A stretch of 6,076 nucleotides of DNA from Alphaproteobacteria bacterium. GTDB taxonomy: Bacteria; Pseudomonadota; Alphaproteobacteria; Sphingomonadales; Sphingomonadaceae. Positions within the stretch are counted from its first letter, which is position 1; every line of letters begins with the position of its first letter. Positions 1 to 4,436 of the stretch are shown here, in pieces. The DNA is taken from positions 1-6,076 of the forward strand of contig JAHJWA010000397.1 in the NCBI GenBank assembly GCA_018828205.1, given 5' to 3'. The notes beneath the pieces were generated by a model that saw nothing but the letters and a program-made list of their open reading frames with translations, searched no databases and had not been told where the DNA came from. Position numbers and translations under genes: made by a program.

Positions 1-255
1 ATGGCGCAGGCCGCGGCGATCCTGGGGATCGAGACGCTGGGCCTCGCCGGCTCGGGCAAGCTGGTCTATTTCATGGGGATCGAGAACGCCAAGTTCCGCG
101 CCCTGGTGACGCCCGGTTGCCTGCTCGAGATGGAAGTCGAGTTCACCCAGAAGCGCAGCCGGGTCTATAAGTTCAAGGGCAAGGCCAGCGTCGAGGGCAA
201 GACCACCTGCGAGGTCGAATTCACCGCGATGATCGCGGATCCTCCCGAGGCATAG
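1..255 (+). CDS. fabZ: 3-hydroxyacyl-[acyl-carrier-protein] dehydratase FabZ, C-terminal part (5' end outside window)
   Basis: FabZ dehydrates (3R)-hydroxyacyl-ACP to trans-2-enoyl-ACP in cytoplasmic type II fatty acid synthesis. The 84 visible codons match the C-terminal half of the hot-dog fold: MAQAAAIL corresponds to the MAQA stretch on the central helix, followed by YFMGIENAKFR, then VTPGCLLEMEVEF and a last strand with a Lys/Arg-rich YKFKGKASVEGK segment. The family is about 145-160 residues, so roughly 65-75 N-terminal residues are missing. In E. coli FabZ the catalytic His and Glu lie just before the MAQA stretch, so they would fall outside this window. The ATG at base 1 is therefore an internal Met codon and not a start. 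The TAG stop at 253-255 is embedded in a terminator hairpin, so this is probably the last gene of its transcript. The family call is firm; the gene is cut only by the window edge. Confidence 0.93.
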   Translation: MAQAAAILGIETLGLAGSGKLVYFMGIENAKFRALVTPGCLLEMEVEFTQKRSRVYKFKGKASVEGKTTCEVEFTAMIADPPEA

Positions 256-272
256 CCTCGGGATTTTGTTTT
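243..272 (+). terminator. Rho-independent terminator overlapping the fabZ stop codon
   Basis: A perfect 9-bp stem (TCCCGAGGC, 243-251, with GCCTCGGGA, 255-263) closes a 3-base ATA loop and is followed at once by TTTTGTTTT (264-272). This is a textbook intrinsic terminator for rightward transcription. The 5' arm encodes the last FabZ residues (Pro-Glu-Ala), and the TAG stop spans the loop and the first base of the 3' arm, so the terminator sits inside the end of the reading frame. Confidence 0.9.
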
Positions 273-500
273 GCGCACGCCTCCGGCGCGCGATTTCCTC
301 GGCCCTTTCGGGCCTGCGGGCGGCCGGTCGGCCTTGCGGGGCCTGACGGCCCCGTGCTCCGCCGCCAGGCCACGGATTTCGGATGGCGCCAAAACGCGCG
401 CCGAAGGCGAGTGCAAGCGCGACCGCGCGCCCGCAGCGATGCGACCGCAGGGAGCGTGAGCGAGGAGATCGCAAGCCGGATGGCTTGCGGAAACAAAAGA
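273..500. repeat. Hairpin-rich GC-rich intergenic block, probable dispersed repeat
   Basis: No credible gene lies between fabZ and rpmE. This block holds several perfect short inverted repeats: GGCCC/GGGCC (301-305/310-314, loop TTTC), GGCC/GGCC (322-325/330-333), CGGGGCC/GGCCCCG (337-343/348-354, loop TGAC) and CGCAAGCC/GGCTTGCG (470-477/482-489, loop GGAT). Open frames cross it on both strands (for example 221-553 minus and 271-459 plus) but encode Arg/Pro/Ala-rich sequence without a plausible fold or ribosome binding site. The composition and hairpin spacing resemble intergenic repeats I remember from Erythrobacter and related sphingomonads, where they yield similar spurious small proteins. 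The hairpins are seen; the repeat status is inferred, since only one copy is in the window. Confidence 0.45.
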
Positions 501-506
501 CTCCGG

Positions 507-535
507 TTGCCTTTCGCGCCAAGCCAAACTAAACG
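507..535 (+). promoter_or_regulatory. Candidate sigma-70-type promoter for rpmE
   Basis: TTGCCT (507-512) and TAAACG (530-535) are separated by 17 bases, just after the hairpin-rich block and about 65 bases before the rpmE start codon. The -35 box keeps TTG and matches 4 of 6 consensus bases, while the -10 box matches only 3 of 6. Initiation near 542 would give a 5' leader of about 57 bases. This is the best candidate in the gap, and the fabZ terminator upstream implies that rpmE needs its own promoter. Confidence 0.35.
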
Positions 536-556
536 CGCGCCTTCCCGACACACAGC

Positions 557-578
557 GGGGCCGGTCGGAACCGGTCCT
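557..578 (+). promoter_or_regulatory. Stem-loop in the rpmE 5' leader
   Basis: GGGGCCGGT (557-565) pairs with ACCGGTCCT (570-578) through a 4-base CGGA loop. All nine positions pair, two of them as G-U. The structure ends 7 bases before the GGAG ribosome binding site (586-589), so it could influence ribosome loading. Structured leaders in front of L31 genes are known in other bacterial groups and bind the ribosomal protein for autoregulation. Whether this one does so is inference. Confidence 0.45.
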
Positions 579-598
579 CACGCTTGGAGATACGAGCC

Positions 599-823
599 AT
601 GAAGGCCGAAACCCACCCCGATTACCACACCATCACGGTCAAGATGACCGATGGCACCGAATTCCAGACCCGCTCCACCTGGGGCAAGGAAGGCGACACG
701 CTCTCGCTCGACATCGACCCCACCAGCCACCCGGCCTGGACCGGCGGCAAGCAGCAGCTTCAGGAAGGTGGCCGCGTTGCCGCCTTCAACAAGCGCTTCG
801 GCGGGCTCAGCCTCAAGAAATAA
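599..823 (+). CDS. rpmE: 50S ribosomal protein L31 (bL31), cysteine-free type
   Basis: L31 is a small protein of the large ribosomal subunit that sits at the central protuberance and helps bridge the two subunits. The 74-residue product opens with MKAETHPDYHTI, followed by MTDGTEFQTRSTWG, HPAWTGGKQQL and a C-terminal FNKRFGG segment, which is the alphaproteobacterial L31 pattern and length. It contains no cysteine, so it lacks the zinc-binding CxxC found in the C+ form of L31 and belongs to the zinc-independent form. The ATG at 599 is preferred over an in-frame TTG at 584 because GGAG at 586-589 sits 9 bases before it and homologues begin with MK. Its upstream neighbour fabZ is separated by a terminator, so it is probably transcribed alone. 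The next gene downstream faces it on the other strand. Confidence 0.96.
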   Translation: MKAETHPDYHTITVKMTDGTEFQTRSTWGKEGDTLSLDIDPTSHPAWTGGKQQLQEGGRVAAFNKRFGGLSLKK

Positions 824-824
824 T

Positions 825-855
825 CCCTGTCTCCCGCGCACCGGCGCGGGCAGGG
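825..855 (+). terminator. Stem-loop just after rpmE, possible terminator or 3' end structure
   Basis: CCCTG (825-829) pairs with CAGGG (851-855), and CCCGCGC (833-839) with GCGCGGG (844-850), with a 3-base bulge TCT on the 5' side and a 4-base ACCG loop. The 12-bp structure starts one base after the rpmE stop. Only two T residues follow, so it is not a classical U-tract terminator. It could pause polymerase or protect the mRNA 3' end. Confidence 0.45.
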
Positions 856-886
856 TTCACCAGTTGCGGCCGCAAGGTCGTGAGGG

Positions 887-912
887 AGGGCGGTCCGACG
901 GGGCCGCCCTTT
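887..912 (+). terminator. Second stem-loop with short T run, likely rpmE terminator
   Basis: AGGGCGG (887-893) pairs with CCGCCCT (904-910) around a 10-base loop. The 3' arm runs into TTT (910-912). A GC-rich stem ending in a short T run between convergent genes fits rightward termination of rpmE. Read leftwards no T run follows, so it would not obviously terminate the facing dioxygenase gene. Confidence 0.5.
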
Positions 913-947
913 CCGCATCTGCGGCCGCTGTCGGCGACCCGTATCGA

Positions 948-1580
948 TCAGATATAGGGCATCTCGCGGTACCATTTGGTGATCACGTATTTGCGGCCCC
1001 TGCGGACCTTCATCCCGTGATGAAGCGTGTTGGGGTTGGGCCGCAGGTCGGGGCGGCGGTTGTTCCAGCACACCAGCTTGCCCGTCTCGGGGGTGAAGCT
1101 CTTGCCGATGGTCTTGAAGCGAGTCGCGCCCCCGGCATCGACCGCGTTGAGATAGACCATGAAGGTCCAGGTCCGCTGGCCCGCCACCGCGCAATAGGTC
1201 TGATAGTCCTGGCCGTGGGGGTTGAACCAGTCGCAATGCGGCTTGAACTCCTGCCCGACATCGTAGCGCTGGCCCTGGACCGGCTCGCCGTACACCGGAT
1301 CGATCCCTGACAGCGCGAGCAGCCGCTCTTCCAGCGCGTGCACCGCGGGATGATCGGGGGCGAGATCGCAGGTCTCGCTGGTGCGGAAATAGCGGTCGCC
1401 AATGTCATCGGCGATGGTCGAGGGGCGCCGGTTGCTCTCGATCATCGCGATCAGTTCGGCGCAAAGCGCGAGATCGATGAAGTTTCGCAGTTGGAACAGT
1501 TCGAGCTTGTCGGTCGGCACGCGCTGCACGCCCCTGCGCGCGAGCAGCCGGTCCGCCGAGGATTCGCCTGGTGCATTCAT
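948..1580 (-). CDS. 2-oxoglutarate/Fe(II)-dependent dioxygenase, prolyl 4-hydroxylase family
   Basis: The 210-residue protein has the double-stranded beta-helix core of prolyl-4-hydroxylase-type oxygenases, which couple 2-oxoglutarate decarboxylation to hydroxylation of a substrate. The iron ligands are visible as HCD (His115, Asp117) and a distal His187. Lys197, ten residues after His187 as in human collagen P4H, would bind the 2-oxoglutarate carboxylate. YFRTSETCDL (64-73), QGQRYDVGQEF (102-112), WTFMVYLN (138-145) and GGATRF (150-155) are typical of the bacterial family. There is no signal peptide or membrane segment, so it is probably cytoplasmic. The ATG at 1580 was chosen because conserved sequence begins soon after it; the same frame continues upstream only to a TTG at 1724, and the ribosome binding site is weak in either case. 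The substrate (protein prolyl, free amino acid or other) cannot be read from the sequence. Confidence 0.88.
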   Translation of the reverse strand: MNAPGESSADRLLARRGVQRVPTDKLELFQLRNFIDLALCAELIAMIESNRRPSTIADDIGDRYFRTSETCDLAPDHPAVHALEERLLALSGIDPVYGEPVQGQRYDVGQEFKPHCDWFNPHGQDYQTYCAVAGQRTWTFMVYLNAVDAGGATRFKTIGKSFTPETGKLVCWNNRRPDLRPNPNTLHHGMKVRRGRKYVITKWYREMPYI

Positions 1581-1729
1581 CCCCGCGACCCATATCGATC
1601 CTGGCGGCACGAACAAGACGGGCGGATCGGCCCGGGCAAGATAATTGCGCCAGGCGGGGTCCGGACACCTTTTTTCCTTCCCATCCCGCCCACCTTGTGC
1701 AACAGGCACGCGCCGCGACCCCAAGCCGC

Positions 1730-1757
1730 TTGACGCTGGGGTTCAGCGCAGTAACAG
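1730..1757 (+). promoter_or_regulatory. Candidate promoter of tRNA-His
   Basis: TTGACG (1730-1735, preceded by C as in many alphaproteobacterial -35 boxes) is followed after 16 bases by TAACAG (1752-1757). It lies about 45 bases before the tRNA and is followed by a very GC-rich stretch (1770-1796), as often seen in stable-RNA promoters under stringent control. The -35 box is good and the -10 box weak. Confidence 0.45.
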
Positions 1758-1801
1758 GCCCCGCATCACGGGCCCGGCACAGGGCCGGCCCGGGGGCATG
1801 T

Positions 1802-1879
1802 GGCGATCGTAGCTCAGTTGGTTAGAGCGCCGGTTTGTGGTACCGGAGGTCGGGGGTTCGAGCCCCCTCGGTCGCCCCA
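1802..1879 (+). tRNA. tRNA-His (anticodon GUG), with encoded G-1 and CCA
   Basis: The full cloverleaf can be folded by hand. The acceptor stem GCGATCG (1803-1809) pairs with CGGTCGC (1869-1875), with one U-G pair. The D arm is GCTC/GAGC (1812-1815/1825-1828) and the anticodon stem CCGGT/ACCGG (1830-1834/1842-1846), with loop TTGTGGT placing GTG at 1837-1839. The T arm is GGGGG/CCCCT (1852-1856/1864-1868) around TTCGAGC. G1802 is the histidine-specific extra 5' base G-1, opposite discriminator C73 (1876), and CCA (1877-1879) is genomically encoded. The feature starts at G-1, as in the mature tRNA; prediction programs may start at 1803. It decodes CAC and CAU. Confidence 0.97.
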
Positions 1880-1925
1880 TTTTCCCCCCATCCGCGAGCC
1901 CGGTGGGGCCGCGTCTACGAGACGA

Positions 1926-1948
1926 CGGCCCGCGGGCCGCGCTTTATT
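1926..1948 (+). terminator. Weak candidate terminator after tRNA-His
   Basis: CGGCC (1926-1930) pairs with GGCCG (1935-1939) across a CGCG loop, within a perfect 12-base palindrome (1927-1938), and is followed by CGCTTTATT. A second small hairpin, CGTCT/AGACG (1912-1916/1920-1924), stands directly before it. This could end the tRNA transcript, but the stem is short and the T-rich tail is interrupted. It lies 21 bases before the next gene, so it could equally be a leader structure of that gene. Confidence 0.3.
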
Positions 1949-1969
1949 CTGGACGGGATCGATAGCGAT

Positions 1970-3034
1970 ATGACGGCATTCTGGACCGAAGCGGATTACG
2001 ACGACCACGAGCTGGTCCAGCTGGTCCGCGATCCCAAGTCCGGCCTGACCGCGATCATCGCGCTGCACTCGACCCATCTGGGCCCCGGCGCCGGCGGTAC
2101 CCGTTTCTGGCACTATCCCGATCCCAAGGATGCGATCCGCGATGCGCTGCGTCTGAGCCGCGGGATGAGCTACAAGAACGCCATGGCCGGTCTGCCGATG
2201 GGGGGCGGCAAGGCCGTGATACTGGCCGACGAGGGCAAGGCCAAGACCCCCGAAATGCTCGCCGCCTTCGCCGACGCGGTCGAGGCGCTCCACGGACGCT
2301 ACGTCACCGCCGAGGATGTCGGCATTTCCGAAGCCGACATGGCGCTGGTCGCCCAGCGCACGCAATATGTCTCGGGTCTGCCCAATGACGACGCCGATGC
2401 CGCCGGCGGCGATCCCGGCCCCTTCACCGCGATGGGAATCTATCACGGGATCAGGGCTGCGGTCCGCCACAAGCTGGGCAAGGACAGCGTCGAGGGCGTC
2501 CATATCGCGATCCAGGGCACGGGCAGCGTCGGCGGCGGGGTCGCCCGGCTGCTCGCCAAGGACGGCGCGCGGCTGACGCTTGCGGACATCCACGAGGACC
2601 GCGTCGCGGAGCTCGCCCGCGAACTCGACGCCGAGACCTGCTCGACCGATGCGGTCATGGGCGTCACCTGCGATGTCTTCAGCCCCAATGCGCTGGGCGC
2701 GGTGCTCGACGACGCGGGCATCGCCCGGCTCGATTGCGCGATCGTCGCGGGCGGGGCGAACAACCAGCTGGCGCGCGCGCATCACGGCCAGCTGCTGGCG
2801 GACCGGGGCATTCTCTACGCCCCCGATTACGTCATCAACGCGGGCGGGATCATCAGCGTGACGCTGGAATATCTCAGCCGCCGCGAGGGGCAGGATTGCG
2901 ACATCAACGAGGTCCGCAAGCGGCTCGCGCAGATCCCCGGCCGACTCGAGGAAATCTGGCAGGAAAGCGATGCCACCGGCGTCTCTTCCGACCAGGTCGC
3001 CGACCGGATGGCGCAAAAGCTGATCGGGCGCTAA
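1970..3034 (+). CDS. Leu/Phe/Val dehydrogenase-family amino acid dehydrogenase (leucine dehydrogenase-like)
   Basis: This 354-residue cytoplasmic enzyme would catalyse NAD-dependent reversible oxidative deamination of a branched-chain or aromatic L-amino acid to its 2-oxo acid and ammonia. The N-terminal domain carries LGPGAGGTRFW (37-47), MSYKNAMAGLPMGGGKAV (66-83) and TAEDVG (113-118). Lys69, Lys81 and Asp116 align with Lys68, Lys80 and Asp115 of Bacillus leucine dehydrogenase. The Rossmann domain has GTGSVG (183-188) and Asp206 at the end of the second strand, which favours NAD over NADP. GGANNQL (261-267) and YAPDYVINAGG (283-293) are family signatures. The ATG at 1970 matches the start of homologues; only a weak purine stretch (1951-1957) lies upstream as a ribosome binding site. 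The gene ends 48 bases before ccmC with no evident terminator, so the two may be cotranscribed. Leucine rather than phenylalanine or valine is a best guess. Confidence 0.92.
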   Translation: MTAFWTEADYDDHELVQLVRDPKSGLTAIIALHSTHLGPGAGGTRFWHYPDPKDAIRDALRLSRGMSYKNAMAGLPMGGGKAVILADEGKAKTPEMLAAFADAVEALHGRYVTAEDVGISEADMALVAQRTQYVSGLPNDDADAAGGDPGPFTAMGIYHGIRAAVRHKLGKDSVEGVHIAIQGTGSVGGGVARLLAKDGARLTLADIHEDRVAELARELDAETCSTDAVMGVTCDVFSPNALGAVLDDAGIARLDCAIVAGGANNQLARAHHGQLLADRGILYAPDYVINAGGIISVTLEYLSRREGQDCDINEVRKRLAQIPGRLEEIWQESDATGVSSDQVADRMAQKLIGR

Positions 3035-3082
3035 CCCGCGCGCTTGCATGCCGCGAGCGAGCCTGTCAGACGGTGAAATCCG

Positions 3083-3817
3083 ATGCATGGCTTCGCCAAT
3101 CCCAAGCGCTTTCTGTCGCTGGCCCGCTGGCTGACCCCGTTATTGCTGGTGGGCGGGCTGGTGCTCGCGAGCGGCGCGCTGCTGTGGGGGTTTTTCGTCG
3201 TTCCGCCCGACCGGCTGATGGGCGAGACGGTCCGGATCCTGTTCCTTCACGTGCCCACCGCCTGGCTGGGGATGGGCGGCTGGTCGGCGATCGCGCTGTC
3301 GAGCCTCGCCTATCTGGTCTGGCGCCATCCGCTCGCCAATCTGGCGGCGCGCGGCGCGGCGGTGCCGGGGCTGGTGTTCACCGCTTTGTGCCTGATCACC
3401 GGCTCGATCTGGGGGCGCCCGACCTGGGGGACCTGGTGGGTGTGGGACGGGCGGCTGACCAGCATGCTGGTGCTGCTGTTTCTCTACCTCGCCTATATCG
3501 CGCTGGCGCAGGCCGCCGAGCGCGAGGGGGTGAGCCCGCGGATCCCGGCGATCTTCGGATTGCTGGGGGCGGTCAACATCCCGATCATCAACCGCTCGGT
3601 GGTGTGGTGGAACTCGCTCCACCAGCCGCCCAGCATCACCGCCGGGGGCAGCAGCATCGACGCCGCCTTTCTGGTGCCGCTGCTGGTCGCGGTGCTCGGC
3701 TTCTCGCTGCTGTTCGGCGCGATCGTGCTGATGCGGATGCGCACGCTGCTCGCCGATGCGCAGGCCGAGGCACGGCTGCGGCGCAAGGCGATGGATGCCG
3801 GGGGAGACCCGCGATGA
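3083..3817 (+). CDS. ccmC: Haem exporter/handling protein CcmC (cytochrome c maturation, System I)
   Basis: CcmC is an inner-membrane protein that, with the CcmAB ATPase and CcmD, presents haem on the periplasmic side and attaches it to CcmE. The 244-residue sequence has about six hydrophobic segments (near 17-39, 53-75, 92-108, 124-142, 150-166 and 190-210). The tryptophan-rich motif WGRPTWGTWWVWD lies at 110-122. His56 (FLHVP) and His170 (SLHQP) correspond to the two haem-liganding histidines, His60 and His184, of E. coli CcmC. The length is typical of the family. The ATG at 3083 has GGTGA (3072-3076) 6 bases upstream; a second ATG at 3087 is out of frame. Its TGA stop overlaps the ccmD ATG (ATGA, 3814-3817), indicating translational coupling. 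The C-terminal tail after the last helix is Arg/Ala-rich and probably cytoplasmic. Confidence 0.96.
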   Translation: MHGFANPKRFLSLARWLTPLLLVGGLVLASGALLWGFFVVPPDRLMGETVRILFLHVPTAWLGMGGWSAIALSSLAYLVWRHPLANLAARGAAVPGLVFTALCLITGSIWGRPTWGTWWVWDGRLTSMLVLLFLYLAYIALAQAAEREGVSPRIPAIFGLLGAVNIPIINRSVVWWNSLHQPPSITAGGSSIDAAFLVPLLVAVLGFSLLFGAIVLMRMRTLLADAQAEARLRRKAMDAGGDPR

Positions 3818-3969
3818 TGCGCGAGGCGCTCGACCAGTGGGATTTCGTCCTGGCCGCCTATGCGGTGGGCGTGTTCGGGATCGTTGCGACGACCGGCTGG
3901 GCGTGGCTGGCGATGCGCCGCGCCGAACGCCGCCGCGACCGGACAAGGGACAGGACGCGCGGCCGGTGA
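3814..3969 (+). CDS. ccmD: Haem exporter accessory protein CcmD
   Basis: CcmD is a small single-pass inner-membrane protein that associates with CcmC and CcmE and helps release haem-loaded CcmE from the CcmABC complex. The 51-residue product has a short N-terminal segment (MMREALDQWDF), one transmembrane helix (about 11-34, VLAAYAVGVFGIVATTGWAW) and a strongly basic tail (RRAERRRDRTRDRTRGR). This is the CcmD topology. The ATG at 3814 overlaps the ccmC stop (ATGA), and a strong purine-rich site, GGGGGAG (3800-3806), lies 7 bases before it. An adjacent in-frame ATG at 3817 would shorten it by one residue. The gene is easily missed because the same frame stays open far upstream. Sequence conservation in this family is low, so the call rests mainly on topology and on position between ccmC and ccmE. 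Confidence 0.9.
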   Translation: MMREALDQWDFVLAAYAVGVFGIVATTGWAWLAMRRAERRRDRTRDRTRGR

Positions 3970-4436
3970 GTGCGCTCAAGCCCAAGCACCAGCGGCTCGT
4001 GCTGGTCGTGGTCGCGCTGATCGCGCTGATCGCGGCGGGGCTGCTCGCGGCCTATGCGCTGCGCAGCCAGGCGAGCTATTTCTACCTCCCCGAGCAGATG
4101 CGCGACGACCCGCCCGCGATCGGTCAGGCGGTGCGGCTGGGCGGCATGGTCGAGGCCGGCTCGCTCGCCACCGATGCCGACGGTTTCACGCTGCGCTTCA
4201 TGGTCACCGGCAGCGACGGCGCGCGGGTGCCGGTGCGCTTTGCCGGCATCGCTCCCGATCTCTTCGTCGAGGGCTCGGGCGTGGTCGCCGAAGGGCGGCT
4301 GGGCGCGGACGGGACCTTCGTCGCCGACAATCTGCTCGCCAAGCACGACGAGAATTACGTCCCCCGCGAGCTCGAGGGGATGAGCCAGCTGCAGGCCGCC
4401 GAAATGGCCGAAGACACCACGGTCGGGCTCGAATGA
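3966..4436 (+). CDS. ccmE: Periplasmic haem chaperone CcmE
   Basis: CcmE binds haem covalently and carries it from the CcmCD complex to the CcmF-containing cytochrome c haem lyase. The 156-residue protein has a short basic N-terminus, a signal-anchor helix (about 11-33) and a periplasmic beta-barrel (OB fold) from about 37. The haem-binding motif is LAKHDENY: His127 and Tyr131 correspond to His130 and Tyr134 of E. coli CcmE. The start is a GTG at 3966 overlapping the ccmD TGA (GTGA, 3966-3969); the next residues, SALKPKHQR, are a normal CcmE N-terminus, and no better in-frame start exists before the membrane anchor. No good ribosome binding site is visible, which fits translational coupling to ccmD. 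The C-terminal tail after residue 134 is acidic and probably flexible. Its stop overlaps the ccmF ATG (4433-4436). Confidence 0.96.
   Translation: MSALKPKHQRLVLVVVALIALIAAGLLAAYALRSQASYFYLPEQMRDDPPAIGQAVRLGGMVEAGSLATDADGFTLRFMVTGSDGARVPVRFAGIAPDLFVEGSGVVAEGRLGADGTFVADNLLAKHDENYVPRELEGMSQLQAAEMAEDTTVGLE

Noticed and set aside
221..581. Minus-strand open frames of 110 and 138 codons between fabZ and rpmE
   Set aside because: They run across a terminator and several hairpins, have Arg/Pro-rich unstructured translations, and resemble spurious proteins from an intergenic repeat.
1656..1677. GTCCGGAC palindrome followed by a run of six T, resembling a terminator
   Set aside because: The palindrome leaves no loop, and a looped version has only about two base pairs. 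No rightward gene ends before it.
1580..1724. Longer N-terminus for the dioxygenase, starting at a TTG at 1724
   Set aside because: The extra 48 residues look unrelated to the family, the start codon is rare and lacks a good ribosome binding site, and conserved sequence begins after the ATG at 1580.
1945..1950. TATTCT as a -10 box for the dehydrogenase gene
   Set aside because: No acceptable -35 sequence lies 16-18 bases upstream, and the start site would fall almost at the start codon.
1835..1969. Extension of the dehydrogenase frame upstream into the tRNA-His gene
   Set aside because: The frame is open by chance. The extension would encode tRNA bases, and homologues start near the ATG at 1970.
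1814..3088. Minus-strand open frame of 424 codons opposite the dehydrogenase gene
   Set aside because: It is antisense to a gene with clear catalytic motifs, has an Asp/Arg/Ala/Gly-rich composition from the G/C third-position bias, overlaps the tRNA, and shows no recognisable domain.
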